Part shown: piece by piece, positions 34,148-43,323 of the stretch
Position numbering within the stretch: the first letter of the stretch is position 1
Layout of the letters: each line of letters begins with the position of its first letter
Origin: Tropicimonas sp. IMCC34011
GTDB lineage: Bacteria > Pseudomonadota > Alphaproteobacteria > Rhodobacterales > Rhodobacteraceae
Assembly: GCF_003390865.1 (NCBI RefSeq)
Contig: NZ_QMEJ01000001.1
Location: forward strand, 62,001-126,000
Direction: 5' to 3'
Length of the DNA stretch: 64,000 nt
Notes under the pieces: model-generated
Database searches by the model: none
Seen by the model: the letters and a program-made list of their open reading frames with translations, nothing else
What the model was told of the DNA's origin: nothing
Translations under genes and position numbers: made by a program

Positions 34148-35818
34148 TCAGGGCAGTGAGACATGCTCGGCGATCGGCCCGAGGGCCGCGGCCGGCAGGA
34201 AGGTCAGCGCGCCGAAGATGACGACGGTGATCGCGAGCATGCTGCCGAAGGTCGTGTCCTCGACGCCAAGTGTTCCGCAGCTCTCCACAGCCCGGCGCTT
34301 GGCCATCAGGCTGCCCACGATCGCGATCGGCAGGATGATCGGCAGAAAGCGGCCAAGCAGCATGACGATCCCGGTGGCGATGTTGAACGCCCAAGACCCG
34401 TCGCCGAGCCCCTCGAACCCGGAGCCGTTGTTCGCCCCTGCCGAGGAGAACTCATAGAGAATTTCCGAGAAGCCGTGCGCACCGGCATCCTGCACGGCCG
34501 ACTGGCCCCAGGGGGTCGCCGCGAAGAGGGCGGTGCCGCCAAGGATCAGGAATGCGTGGGCAAAGAGCGCGAGCACGGCAAGACGCATTTCCTTGGCTTC
34601 AATCCGATGCCCGAGATACTCGGGCGTCCGGCCGACCATCATGCCGGCGACGAAAACCGCGACGATGATGTAGAGGAACATGTTGATCATGCCCACGCCG
34701 ACACCGCCGAAAGTGGCGTTGAGCCACATGCCGGCCATCGGCACGAGCCCGGTCAGCGGATTGAGGCTGTCATGCATCGCGCCCACCGAGCCGTTCGACG
34801 TCGAGGTTGTCAGGACTGCCCAGAGAGGGCCCGTGGTCGCGCCGAAGCGCAGTTCCTTGCCTTCGAGGTTCGAGGACTCCGCAACTGGCAGGTCTGTGAG
34901 CGCCGCCGTCGGCGCGGACTCGAAGGTCACGGCAGCGCCGATCTTGACGAGGAGGAACAGCGTCATGACCGCAAAGACCACGGTGGCGTGGCGCATCCGC
35001 CCGATGATGCGGCCGAACATCCATACGCAGGCCATCGGAACAAGGATGATCGCTATCATGGCGAGCGCATTGGTCCAGAAGCTCGGGTTCTCGAGCGGAT
35101 GCGTCGCGTTCGGGCCGAAGAAGCCGCCGCCATTCGTGCCGAGCTGCTTGATCGTCATGAACGCGGCGACGGGTCCGCGCGATATCGTCTGCACGGCGCC
35201 GTCGAGCGTGGTGGCCTGGACCGCGCCCTGGAGCGTCATCGGAACTCCGAGAAGCACCATCGCCGGCGCCACGAGCAGGGCCAGCGGCAGGAGCACGAGG
35301 AAACTTGCTCGCTGCACGTCGATCAAGAAATTACCGATCGTCTCGCGCCCGGCGATGCCCCGAGCGAGGGCGGCAAGCGCGGCGATGCCAGTGGCAGCGG
35401 ACACGAATTGTAGCCACATGAGGGCCGCGAGCTGGCTGAGGTAACTCATTGTGACCTCGCCCGAATAGTGCTGCAAATTCGTGTTCGTGGTAAAGGACGC
35501 CGCCGTATTGAAGATCAGCGTTGGATCGAGTGCGCCCTTGCTGTCGGGATTGAGCGGAAGGTGCTGCTGGAGCGTGAGGATCGCGAACGAGACGCTGAAC
35601 ATGACGACATTGAACACCAGGAGCGTCGCGAGATAGCGCTGCCAGCTTTGACCCGCTGTGGCCCCAGCGCCCCCAACGCGTTCGAACAGAGTGGTAAACC
35701 GGGTCCCGCGCGGCGATGTCGAGCCTGGATCCATGGCCCAGGCCATGTAGGTCCCGAGAGGCAAGGACAGGAAGGCAGTGCCTCCAATGATGAGTGTGAC
35801 GACGAGTATGTGTTCCAT
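34148..35818 (-). CDS. kdpA: Potassium-transporting ATPase subunit KdpA
   Basis: 556-residue channel-like subunit with the potassium pathway. Selectivity-type loops are visible in FTTNTNLQHYSGE, IKQLGTNGGGFFGPNATHP and ANNGSGFEGLG, and many hydrophobic helices fill the rest, including LGHRIEAKEMR. It starts just four bases downstream of the 26-residue peptide gene at 35823 and is encoded downstream of kdpB, an unusual order (usually kdpFABC). Confidence 0.95.
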   Translation of the reverse strand: MEHILVVTLIIGGTAFLSLPLGTYMAWAMDPGSTSPRGTRFTTLFERVGGAGATAGQSWQRYLATLLVFNVVMFSVSFAILTLQQHLPLNPDSKGALDPTLIFNTAASFTTNTNLQHYSGEVTMSYLSQLAALMWLQFVSAATGIAALAALARGIAGRETIGNFLIDVQRASFLVLLPLALLVAPAMVLLGVPMTLQGAVQATTLDGAVQTISRGPVAAFMTIKQLGTNGGGFFGPNATHPLENPSFWTNALAMIAIILVPMACVWMFGRIIGRMRHATVVFAVMTLFLLVKIGAAVTFESAPTAALTDLPVAESSNLEGKELRFGATTGPLWAVLTTSTSNGSVGAMHDSLNPLTGLVPMAGMWLNATFGGVGVGMINMFLYIIVAVFVAGMMVGRTPEYLGHRIEAKEMRLAVLALFAHAFLILGGTALFAATPWGQSAVQDAGAHGFSEILYEFSSAGANNGSGFEGLGDGSWAFNIATGIVMLLGRFLPIILPIAIVGSLMAKRRAVESCGTLGVEDTTFGSMLAITVVIFGALTFLPAAALGPIAEHVSLP

Positions 35819-35822
35819 CGGA

Positions 35823-35903
35823 TCAATCCTTCGAAAGAAGGGTCACGAGGCCGATGAGGCCTGCGAATGTGAGCGCGCCGAGCGCATAGGTGACGAAAAT
35901 CAT
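35823..35903 (-). CDS. 26-residue single-pass membrane peptide, KdpF-like
   Basis: A tiny gene between kdpB and kdpA, MIFVTYALGALTF then AGLIGLVTLLSKD, with one hydrophobic helix and a charged end. It is preceded by a GGAGCCA site on the coding strand (35909-35915), starts 15 bases after the kdpB stop and ends four bases before kdpA. Position and size suggest a KdpF-like subunit, although the usual kdpF is present upstream of kdpB. Too short for similarity to prove relation. Confidence 0.6.
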   Translation of the reverse strand: MIFVTYALGALTFAGLIGLVTLLSKD

Positions 35904-35917
35904 GTGGTCTGGCTCCT

Positions 35918-37930
35918 TCAGGCGAGGCCGAGGCCAGAGACGGCCAAGTCGATGAGCTTGATGCCGACAAAAGGCACTATGAGCCCGCCGACGCCGTAGA
36001 TGCCGAGATTGCGCACGAGGAGTCGCGCGGCGCTCTGGGGACGGTAGCTGACGCCCCGGAGTGCCAACGGCACCAGGAGCGGAATGATGAGCGCATTGAA
36101 GATGATCGCGGACAGGATGGCGCTCTCGGGGCTGGCGAGGTTCATGACGTTGAGCGCGCCGAGGCCTGGATAGAGCGCGACAAAGATCGCCGGCAGGATC
36201 GCGAAATACTTCGCGACATCGTTCGAGATCGAGAATGTGGTGAGCGCACCTCGCGTCATCAGGAGCTGCTTGCCGATACCGACGATTTCGATGAGCTTTG
36301 TGGGATTGTTGTCGAGATCGACCATGTTGCCGGCCTCGCGAGCAGCCTGCGTGCCCGTGTTCATCGCAACGCCCACGTCCGATTGCGCCAGAGCGGGCGC
36401 GTCGTTGGTCCCGTCGCCGCACATGGCCACAAGCTTGCCCCCCGACTGCTCCTTGCGGATCAGCTCGAGTTTGTCCTCGGGTGTGGCCTCGGCGAGGAAA
36501 TCGTCCACGCCGGATTCCGCCGCGATCGCCGCCGCGGTCAGGGGGTTGTCACCGGTGATCATCACGGTGCGGATGCCCATTCGGCGCAGCTCGGCAAAGC
36601 GTTCCTTGATGCCTGCCTTGACGATGTCCTTGAGATACACCGCGCCGAGAAGCCGATTTCCGTCAGCGACGGCCAGCGGCGTGCCGCCCGCTCGGCTGAT
36701 CCTGTCGGTCAGCGATTTGAGCTCGCGCACCGCATCGGCATCGAAGTCATGCAGCTTCAGGACAGCATCAACGGCGCCCTTTCGGATCGACCGATCGCCG
36801 ATGTCGATGCCGCTGACGCGGGTCTGGGCCGTGAAGGAGACCGGCTCCGCATGCTCGGGCATCGTCTCTCTTGCTCCGGCAAGCTCGACGATGGATCGTC
36901 CCTCCGGCGTTTCGTCGGCGAGCGAAGCCAGCCGGGCAGCGTCGACAAGGTCAGCCTCCCGGATGCCCGAAAGAGTCATGAATTCGGTGGCCTGACGATC
37001 TCCGAGGGTTATCGTGCCCGTTTTGTCGAGCAGCAATGTGTCGATGTCGCCCGCGGCTTCGACCGCACGGCCTGACTTGGCGAGAACGTTGAACCGGATC
37101 AGTCGGTCCATGCCCGCGATACCGATTGCCGACAGAAGTGCCGATATGGTCGTGGGAATGAGCGCCACGAAGAGTGCGACGAGAACGGGAACTGAGATCG
37201 ACCCGCCGGCATAGGCAGCGAAGGCGGGCAGCGTGCCGACCGCGACCAGGAAGATGAGAGTGAGGCCCGTGAGCAGAACGGTCAGCGCAATCTCATTCGG
37301 CGTCTTCGCGCGGCTCGCGCCCTCGACGAGGGCGATCATCCGGTCGATGAAACCTTCGCCAGGCTCGGCCGTAACCTTCACCTTGATCCAGTCCGAGATG
37401 ACCCGCGTGCCCGCCGTGACGGCCGAGCGGTCGCCGCCAGCCTCTCGAATGACCGGGGCCGACTCGCCGGTGATCGCCGCTTCATTCACGGATGCGACGC
37501 CCTCGATCACCTCACCATCCGCCGGGATCAGATCGCTGGTCTCAACGAGCACGATGTCGCCTGCGCGCAGGCTGCTCGCGGCAACGATCTCCTTTCGTTC
37601 ACCCTTCAGGCGCTTGCCTTCAAGCTCCGCCTTGGTCGATCGAAGTGACGCGGCCTGGGCCTTGCCCCGCCCTTCGGCGAGCGCCTCGGCGAAGTTGCCG
37701 AAGAGAACCGTGAGCCAGAGCCAGAGGAGCAACTGCGCCTCGAATACGGGATCGCCTTGCCCGGTCGCAATCGTTCGGAAGAAGAGCACTGACACCAGCA
37801 CGGCCACGATCGATGTCGTGAACATGACCGGATTGCGAATGAGATATTTGGGGTCGAGCTTGACGAAGCTCTGACGCATGGCTTCCGCGGCCAGTTCGCC
37901 TGAAAACATGGAAGTTGTTGGTCGTGTCAT
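35918..37930 (-). CDS. kdpB: Potassium-transporting ATPase subunit KdpB
   Basis: 670-residue P-type ATPase subunit. The phosphorylated Asp is in [11 protein letters not shown], the actuator has ITGESAPV, and the hinge shows [18 protein letters not shown] with [15 protein letters not shown]. These are the P-type signatures at their usual places. It energises K+ uptake through KdpA. The gene follows kdpF by 12 bases and is separated from kdpA by the 26-residue peptide gene. Confidence 0.95.
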   Translation of the reverse strand: MTRPTTSMFSGELAAEAMRQSFVKLDPKYLIRNPVMFTTSIVAVLVSVLFFRTIATGQGDPVFEAQLLLWLWLTVLFGNFAEALAEGRGKAQAASLRSTKAELEGKRLKGERKEIVAASSLRAGDIVLVETSDLIPADGEVIEGVASVNEAAITGESAPVIREAGGDRSAVTAGTRVISDWIKVKVTAEPGEGFIDRMIALVEGASRAKTPNEIALTVLLTGLTLIFLVAVGTLPAFAAYAGGSISVPVLVALFVALIPTTISALLSAIGIAGMDRLIRFNVLAKSGRAVEAAGDIDTLLLDKTGTITLGDRQATEFMTLSGIREADLVDAARLASLADETPEGRSIVELAGARETMPEHAEPVSFTAQTRVSGIDIGDRSIRKGAVDAVLKLHDFDADAVRELKSLTDRISRAGGTPLAVADGNRLLGAVYLKDIVKAGIKERFAELRRMGIRTVMITGDNPLTAAAIAAESGVDDFLAEATPEDKLELIRKEQSGGKLVAMCGDGTNDAPALAQSDVGVAMNTGTQAAREAGNMVDLDNNPTKLIEIVGIGKQLLMTRGALTTFSISNDVAKYFAILPAIFVALYPGLGALNVMNLASPESAILSAIIFNALIIPLLVPLALRGVSYRPQSAARLLVRNLGIYGVGGLIVPFVGIKLIDLAVSGLGLA

Positions 37931-37942
37931 CGCACGCGCTCC

Positions 37943-38032
37943 TCAGAACCGCTCGGGCCGCACGAGGACGGCGACGAGATAAACGAGGAGCCCGGCTGCG
38001 ACGACGCCACCGAGAACGAGATCAAAGATCAT
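37943..38032 (-). CDS. kdpF: Potassium-transporting ATPase subunit KdpF
   Basis: 29-residue hydrophobic peptide, MIFDLVLGGVVA followed by AGLLVYLVAVLVRPERF. The GLLVYLVxxLxRPExF pattern is the standard KdpF signature, a lipid-like stabiliser of the KdpABC complex. It is the first gene of the kdp operon and was not listed as a separate long frame because it is so short. The ORF can be extended upstream to 38143, but the natural start is at 38032. Confidence 0.85.
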   Translation of the reverse strand: MIFDLVLGGVVAAGLLVYLVAVLVRPERF

Positions 38033-38461
38033 GTGGGCACTCCAGAGCGATTTTCGCTGAGGAGCAGATGGACGCTCACGCCATAAGATCGCCATGGGAG
38101 GTTCGGCGTTCCGGCGTAAGAAACCCGTAAAGATTGCGTTCAACGATTAGACTCAAGGCATGACGGCAACATCCAATGCTGCGCATCTTACCCCCGGAGT
38201 AACGCTGCATTGCTGTTTCAATGGCGGGTCTGGTGAAGGTGCGCTTCGGAGTTGGGCCGACGCTTAAAGTGTGGAGAGGGCCGGCATCCATGCGCCTCTG
38301 ATAAGCGTGGCATCCGTCCCGCTGCGTCGGCGCAGGTCCGCTTCGAACCCAAATTGACCGATGCTGCGAAGACGGTAGGTGTCCGCTCTCGTCGTACTGC
38401 GGTCTGGATCAACAGCAGAGCGGTGGCCGGGACCCTGTATCGGGTCCCAGCGCCTCTGGCT
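38033..38461. other. Intergenic region upstream of kdp operon
   Basis: About 430 bases with no convincing gene. It must contain the kdp promoter (minus strand); an A/T-richer stretch occurs near 38130-38160 but no KdpE site could be assigned. GTCCGCTT occurs at 38336-38343 followed by a related GTCCGCTC about 45 bases later. Confidence 0.45.
38429..38448 (-). terminator. Possible terminator of chloroperoxidase-like gene
   Basis: GGGACCC (38429-38435) and GGGTCCC (38442-38448) form a perfect seven-base stem with a six-base loop, 13 bases downstream of the chloroperoxidase-like stop. No U-run follows on the minus strand. Confidence 0.45.
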
Positions 38462-39421
38462 TCAACTCTGCAAAAAGCTGAGCAGGTCCGGGTTCACCAG
38501 ATCAGGGTGCGTGGCGAAGAAGCCGTGGGACAGGCCCTCGTAGATCTTCAGCGTCCCGTTCGGCAGAAGTTCGACCGCCTTCTCGGCCGAGTTTGCGATC
38601 GGGACGACCTGATCGTCATCGCCGTGCATCACCAGGGTCGGCACGTTCATCGCCCTGAGGTCTTCGGTCTGGTCGGTCTCGGAGAACACCGCGATACACT
38701 GGTAGTGTGCGGACGCGCTGCCCATCATGCCCTGACGCCACCAGTTGTTGATCAAACCCTGGCTAACGTCGGCACCGTCGCGGTTGAAGCCGTAGAAAGG
38801 ACCTGACGGAACATCGAGGTAAAACTGCGCGCGGTTCGCGGCCAGCGCAGCCCGGAACCCGTCAAATACTTCAAGCGGCACACCGTCCGGGTTGGCGTCG
38901 GTCTGCAGCATCAGGGGGGGGATGGCCCCCAGCAGCGCGGCCTTGGCGACACGGCCCGGCTCGGCCTTCGCAACGTAAGCCGCGACTTCACCGCCGCCTG
39001 TCGAATGGCCGATGTGGATCGCGTTCTGCAGATCAAGCGCCGCGGCAAGATCGACGACATCGTTTGCATAGGTCGCCATGTCATGGCCACGGTCGGTCTG
39101 GTCCGACCGTCCATGTCCACGCCGGTCGTGTGCGATCACGCGGTAGCCGTTGGCGAGGAAGAACAACATCTGGTTGTCCCAGTCATCGCCGCTGAGCGGC
39201 CAGCCGTGGTGAAAGACGATGGGCTGCGCATCGCGCGGGCCCCAGTCTTTGTAGAAAATTCTGGTGCCGTCGCGTGTTTCGATGGTGGACATGATGATGT
39301 CTCCTTCTTGCTGAGTAAGGGTTTGAGCCGCAAGCGCGGCGGGCATCGCGGAGAGCAACGCAGTTGCTGCACCCACCTGCAAAACGGTGCGTCTGGTGGG
39401 TTCGTATTGGGTCATGGTCAT
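38462..39421 (-). CDS. Chloroperoxidase-like alpha/beta hydrolase with Tat-type signal
   Basis: 319-residue hydrolase of the cofactor-free haloperoxidase/esterase group. The N-terminus carries TRRTVLQVGAATALLSAMPAALAA, a twin-arginine-like signal, and the core starts GTRIFYKDWGP. The nucleophile elbow is GHSTGGGEVA (Ser about 140), the oxyanion region FHHGWPLSGDDW, an Asp in HGDDDQVVP and the catalytic His in LSHGFFATHP. Start could also be ATG 39415. It is divergent from a GlxA-like regulator 67 bases away. Confidence 0.87.
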   Translation of the reverse strand: MTMTQYEPTRRTVLQVGAATALLSAMPAALAAQTLTQQEGDIIMSTIETRDGTRIFYKDWGPRDAQPIVFHHGWPLSGDDWDNQMLFFLANGYRVIAHDRRGHGRSDQTDRGHDMATYANDVVDLAAALDLQNAIHIGHSTGGGEVAAYVAKAEPGRVAKAALLGAIPPLMLQTDANPDGVPLEVFDGFRAALAANRAQFYLDVPSGPFYGFNRDGADVSQGLINNWWRQGMMGSASAHYQCIAVFSETDQTEDLRAMNVPTLVMHGDDDQVVPIANSAEKAVELLPNGTLKIYEGLSHGFFATHPDLVNPDLLSFLQS

Positions 39422-39488
39422 TGGCTCCGCGCTGTTTGTTCGACGCGGCCAATGTTGCAATTTGGTGGGCTTTCCACGATTGTCACAA

Positions 39489-40493
39489 ATGACAAAGAAG
39501 GGTTCAAAAGTGACATCTGGGAAGAAAGATTGGGTCTGCGAGATTGGTCTGCTGATCTACCCCGACTGCCAGATGTCAGCGATCTACGGGCTGACCGATC
39601 TGTTCCGGATTGCGGGCGAATGGGCAGACGGTGACACCAGGCGACAGGTTCGGGTCTCGCATTGGCGTGCCGGGGAAGACGGCGAGCTCACATGCGTCTG
39701 GGACACCCATCCGCACGAGAGCCATCACTTGGCGTACGTGATCACACCGCCCAGCGTCGTCATGCCTGAAAAGATGCAGTCCATGCCGCAAGAGGCCGCG
39801 TGGCTTCGCGCGCGACACAAGGATGGCAGTCGCGTTTGTTCGATCTGTGCTGGAGCCTTCGTTCTGGCTGAAAGCGGATTGCTCAAAGGCAGGCGTGTCA
39901 CGACGCATTGGGCTTTCGCCAAACACCTTGCAGAACGCTACCTGGAGATCGAGGTTGCCGACCGGAATCTGGTGCTGGACGATGGTGACGTCATATCAGC
40001 GGGCGGTATCCTTGCCTGGACCGATCTCGGCCTGACCCTTGTCGAGCGTCTCTTCGGGCGTAGCACGATGCTGTCGACGGCCCGATTTCTTGTCATCCAG
40101 CCGCCGCGGGCCACCCAGCTTCCCTTCACTGAGTTTCTTCCGGATTTCGATCACGGGGACCAGGCGATCTTGCGGGTCCAGCACCATATCCACGCCGATC
40201 TGACGGCATCGCTGAACCTGGACGACCTCGCTGATCTTGCACATCTGGGAAAACGGACCTTCATGCGCCGTTTTGCCAAGGCGACCTCGCTCACCCCCAC
40301 CCAGTACATTCAACAGGCCCGAGTTGCCAAAGCCCGAGGCATTCTGGAGCTGACCAACCGTCCCTTGGATCAGGTGGCGTGGGAGGTCGGATACAAGGAC
40401 CCCTCTGCCTTCAGCAAGATCTTCCAGCGTATCTCCGGACTTTCAGCCTCAGAGTATCGGCACCAATTTGGCGTCCAGCCGGCGCTGCCGTAG
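39489..40493 (+). CDS. GlxA-type AraC regulator (DJ-1/PfpI domain + HTH)
   Basis: 334-residue regulator. Residues about 20-190 form a DJ-1/PfpI-type glutamine-amidotransferase-like domain with a SICAGAFVLAESGLLKGRRVTTHW core; the cysteine is at the nucleophile position of that fold. The C-terminus holds two AraC helix-turn-helices: SLNLDDLADLAHLGKRTFMRRFAK and RPLDQVAWEVGYKDPSAFSKIFQR. ATG 39489 gives a natural start after a gene-poor gap; upstream codons are rejected. It probably controls the divergent chloroperoxidase-like gene. Confidence 0.88.
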   Translation: MTKKGSKVTSGKKDWVCEIGLLIYPDCQMSAIYGLTDLFRIAGEWADGDTRRQVRVSHWRAGEDGELTCVWDTHPHESHHLAYVITPPSVVMPEKMQSMPQEAAWLRARHKDGSRVCSICAGAFVLAESGLLKGRRVTTHWAFAKHLAERYLEIEVADRNLVLDDGDVISAGGILAWTDLGLTLVERLFGRSTMLSTARFLVIQPPRATQLPFTEFLPDFDHGDQAILRVQHHIHADLTASLNLDDLADLAHLGKRTFMRRFAKATSLTPTQYIQQARVAKARGILELTNRPLDQVAWEVGYKDPSAFSKIFQRISGLSASEYRHQFGVQPALP

Positions 40494-40562
40494 CCGTCAG
40501 ACAAGACAGAAGCAGTCCTTGAATCGCAGATGGTCCCGCTGCTTTAGGTGGTCGCCATGGCC

Positions 40563-40961
40563 CTAGGACCTTGAGGCAAAGCGCGCCTTCGCGGCCTCCG
40601 TCTCCGGCATGTACAGGCTGACGAGGTTTCCCTCCGGGTCACGCAGCTGGAACGTCCGATTTCCCCACGGCAGAAGCTTTGGGGCATGGACCAGATCCAG
40701 CGTCTTCAGGCGCACGAATTCGGCGTCGATATCCTCCACCTGAAGTTCGATGATCGACGTCCGGTTTGCCGCCGCTTCGGCACTGCCTGCCTGAAAAAGC
40801 GCGACGGTCTCTTCCGAGCCGATGGCCAGCGATGCGCCTGGCGTCACGATCTCTGCGAAGACGGGTGCCAGCCATTCAGCCTTCGTGCCAGTGACGGTTT
40901 CATAGAAGGCCACGAGGCCCCGGACATCCCGCGCGATGAGGCGGACAGAAGCAAGTTTCAT
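40563..40961 (-). CDS. VOC-family (glyoxalase/bleomycin resistance-like) protein
   Basis: 132-residue VOC protein. It has the paired beta-alpha-beta modules: VRLIARDVRGLVAFYETVTG at the N-terminus and TFQLRDPEGNLVSLYMPE at the C-terminus, the latter with the usual DPxGN turn and a Tyr/Glu end; ATG 40961 follows an AAAGGAA site. Possible metal ligands include Glu in the last strand. The substrate cannot be inferred. It is divergent from a WYL regulator 87 bases away, matching the GST pair at 25 kb. Confidence 0.85.
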   Translation of the reverse strand: MKLASVRLIARDVRGLVAFYETVTGTKAEWLAPVFAEIVTPGASLAIGSEETVALFQAGSAEAAANRTSIIELQVEDIDAEFVRLKTLDLVHAPKLLPWGNRTFQLRDPEGNLVSLYMPETEAAKARFASRS

Positions 40962-41048
40962 TGTATATTCCTTTCCCGCCGGTACTTGACCGGCCAAGAG
41001 CGCTTGTAGAGGGGGGCTGCTGACAGCATTGTGGCAACAGGAAACAGG

Positions 41049-41756
41049 ATGCGCAGCACCGACCGTCTTTTCCAGATCATCCAGATTTTGCGACGCACGC
41101 CCCGCGCCGTTACGGCCGTCGCTATCGCGGAGGAGCTCGAAGTGTCGCGCCGGACGGTCTACCGCGATATTGCCGACCTCATCGGTCGCCGGGTCCCGAT
41201 CCGGGGCACGGCAGGTCTCGGCTACACGCTGGACGATGATTACGAGATGCGCCCGTTGGCCCTGTCAGCGGACGAGACCGAAGCACTTGCCCTGGGCGCA
41301 CAATGGGTGAGCCGTCACCCCGATCAGGCGCTGGCGCGTCTTGCACTGGACGCGCTCTCGAAGATCCGGCTGTCACTGCCCGAGTCCAGCCGCACTGTGC
41401 TGGAGCAACCCGCTTTGGGTGTGAGGTCGATTGCGACCGCCCCGGGCGCGACGCTCGATACCACTTGTCTAAGGCAGGCCATACGTCGATGGCGCGTGGT
41501 GACATTCAGCTATCGGGCGCTCGACGGGAAAATCAGCCAGCGCCACGTCTGGCCGATCCTGCTCGGCTACGATGATACCCGCTGCCTGTTGATTGCCTGG
41601 TGCGAGGAAAGGGCTGCCCTCCGCCATTTCCGCCTGGAGCGCATGTCCCACATCGAAATTCTCGACCGAAGGCCGGCCAAACGGAGGACGGATATGCTGC
41701 GGCACTGGCATGCCCAACGGGAAAGCGCGATGGATGCCTGGAACCGCAACGTGTAG
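41049..41756 (+). CDS. YafY-type HTH_11/WYL-domain transcriptional regulator (next to VOC)
   Basis: 235-residue regulator, related to the one at 25956. The HTH_11 region reads RLFQIIQILRRTPRAVTAVAIAEELEVSRRTVYRDIADLIG, and the next GYTLDDDYEMRPLALSADE joins to the WYL half with VTFSYRALDGKISQRHVWPILL and the RHFRLERMSHIEILD stretch. ATG 41049 (residues MRSTDRLFQ) is preferred over GTG 41031 because an AGGAAACAGG stretch precedes it. It faces the VOC gene and probably regulates it. Confidence 0.86.
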   Translation: MRSTDRLFQIIQILRRTPRAVTAVAIAEELEVSRRTVYRDIADLIGRRVPIRGTAGLGYTLDDDYEMRPLALSADETEALALGAQWVSRHPDQALARLALDALSKIRLSLPESSRTVLEQPALGVRSIATAPGATLDTTCLRQAIRRWRVVTFSYRALDGKISQRHVWPILLGYDDTRCLLIAWCEERAALRHFRLERMSHIEILDRRPAKRRTDMLRHWHAQRESAMDAWNRNV

Positions 41757-42097
41757 CGTCCTGTCGGGCGCGTCGGCAATTCCAACCTGCTAGACCAATC
41801 AAGAGCTTCGGGGCAGGCACCGGTCATCGACGGTGATCGCGCACGCGGCAGTACGTTTCCGCGATACGGACCTTTTCGGAGGCGCAGCGAAACGTCGGCT
41901 CTCGCCGTCTTCAACCGCGGGCATGTTCAAGGTGACCACGCAGCTCGGTCCGGTTTTGCTGTACGGTCGGACTGCTTGGTCGGCCGACATCTATGTCGTG
42001 GCCCGCGAGATGATGGAACGTCATGACCCGTAAGAAACCCGCCGAAATGTCGTGTTTGGCGGAGATCTACCCGCCGGAACAGCAGGGAATGCAGCGG
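41757..42097. other. Gene-poor region next to tRNA
   Basis: About 340 bases between the WYL gene and the tRNA. Frames exist (for example 41833-42033) but none shows a domain or good ribosome-binding site. It may hold decayed accessory sequence; no integrase scrap or tRNA-end duplication was seen. Confidence 0.4.
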
Positions 42098-42170
42098 TAG
42101 GCCCGGCAGGATTCGAACCTGCAACCAAAGCGTTATGAGCGCTCTGCTCTAACCGTTGAGCTACAGGCCC
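42098..42170 (-). tRNA. tRNA with anticodon CAU (probably tRNA-Ile2, otherwise elongator Met)
   Basis: On the minus strand a 73-base cloverleaf: acceptor GGGCCTG with CGGGCCT (first pair G-U), D arm TAGCTCAACGGTTAGAGC, anticodon loop CTCATAA (plus-strand ATG at 42135-42137), and T arm GCAGG-TTCGAAT-CCTGC, discriminator A. No encoded CCA. The anticodon stem GCGCTCATAACGC and the TTTGGTTGC variable segment resemble bacterial tRNA-Ile2, in which lysidine at C34 reads AUA; an elongator methionine tRNA cannot be excluded. It lies 100 bases upstream of purM on the opposite strand. Confidence 0.9.
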
Positions 42171-42273
42171 GCCGCACCATCCCGATTATCAGGTTGAAGG
42201 GGCCGGTCAAGCCGCGTTGATCCCCCCTTGTAAAGCGGCTATTCGCCCGGGCAGGCCACGAGGGAGACCTGCC

Positions 42274-43323
42274 ATGTCTGACGAAACCGGGCTGACCTAT
42301 GCCGGGGCCGGGGTGGATATCGCCGCCGGCAATGCTCTGGTGGAGCGGATCAAGCCGGGCGCGAAGGCCACGCAGCGCGCAGGCGTGATGGCCGGCCTTG
42401 GCGGCTTCGGCGGGCTTTTCGACCTCAAGGCCGCGGGCTACGAGGACCCCATTCTCGTCGCGGCGACGGACGGGGTCGGAACGAAGCTCAGGATCGGCAT
42501 CGATACCGGCCGCATCGACGATCTGGGGCAGGACCTCGTCGCGATGTGCGTCAACGACCTGATCTGTCAGGGCGCCGAGCCTCTCTTCTTTCTCGATTAC
42601 TTCGCGACCGGCGCGCTCGATGTCGAGGAGGCGGGCCGGCTCGTGGACGGGATCGCGCGGGCGTGCGGCGAGGCTGGTTGCGCCCTCATCGGCGGTGAAA
42701 CGGCGGAGATGCCGGGGCTCTACGCCAAGGGCGATTTCGATCTCGCGGGCTTCGCCGTGGGGGCGATGGAGCGGGGCACGGCCTTGCCGGACGGCGTCGC
42801 CGAAGGGGATGTCCTGATCGGGCTGCCGTCGTCCGGCGTGCACTCCAACGGCTTCTCCCTGGTGCGCCGCGTGGCGGAGCGCGCGAATCTCGGCTGGGAT
42901 GACGCCGCGCCCTTCTCGGACGGCACGCTCGGCGAGGCCCTCCTTGCGCCCACCACGCTCTACGTTGCGCCTTGCCTCTCGGCCCTGCGGGCGGGCGGCG
43001 TCCACGGACTGGCGCATATCACCGGCGGCGGTCTGACCGAGAACCTGCCGCGGATCCTGCCCGAAGGCTGCGGTGCCGAGGTGGATCTCGGCGCATGGCC
43101 CCTTCCGCCGGTCTTCGGCTGGCTGAGGGAGGCGGGCGGCATCGCGCAATCGGAAATGCTGCGGACGTTCAATTGCGGCATCGGCATGGTCCTCAGCGTC
43201 GCTCCGGATCGGGCGGACGCCTCGACAGATCTGCTCGAGGCCGAAGGCGCGTCGCCGGTCCGCATCGGCCGCGTGACGAGCGGGCAGGGCGTCTCCTACC
43301 GGGGCGCATGGAGCGCGGCGTGA
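42274..43323 (+). CDS. purM: Phosphoribosylformylglycinamidine cyclo-ligase (AIR synthetase)
   Basis: 349-residue PurM, fifth step of purine synthesis (FGAM to AIR with ATP). Motifs: [22 protein letters not shown] at the N-terminus, [14 protein letters not shown] (ATP/phosphate), [31 protein letters not shown] and [15 protein letters not shown] in order. ATG 42274 follows an AGGGAGA site. Its last codons overlap purN. This is a core gene pair. Confidence 0.95.
   Translation: MSDETGLTYAGAGVDIAAGNALVERIKPGAKATQRAGVMAGLGGFGGLFDLKAAGYEDPILVAATDGVGTKLRIGIDTGRIDDLGQDLVAMCVNDLICQGAEPLFFLDYFATGALDVEEAGRLVDGIARACGEAGCALIGGETAEMPGLYAKGDFDLAGFAVGAMERGTALPDGVAEGDVLIGLPSSGVHSNGFSLVRRVAERANLGWDDAAPFSDGTLGEALLAPTTLYVAPCLSALRAGGVHGLAHITGGGLTENLPRILPEGCGAEVDLGAWPLPPVFGWLREAGGIAQSEMLRTFNCGIGMVLSVAPDRADASTDLLEAEGASPVRIGRVTSGQGVSYRGAWSAA

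Noticed and set aside
32549-34159. 536-codon open frame on the plus strand opposite kdpD and kdpC
   Set aside because: Shadow frame; the sense translation has complete KdpD and KdpC motifs.
34163-35413. 416-codon plus-strand frame opposite kdpA
   Set aside because: Very charged, low-complexity translation (repeated E, R, H), typical of the reverse of a membrane-protein gene.
41757-42200. Possible attachment site (duplication of the tRNA 3' end)
   Set aside because: The 3' part of the tRNA was not seen a second time in the window and no integrase gene is present.
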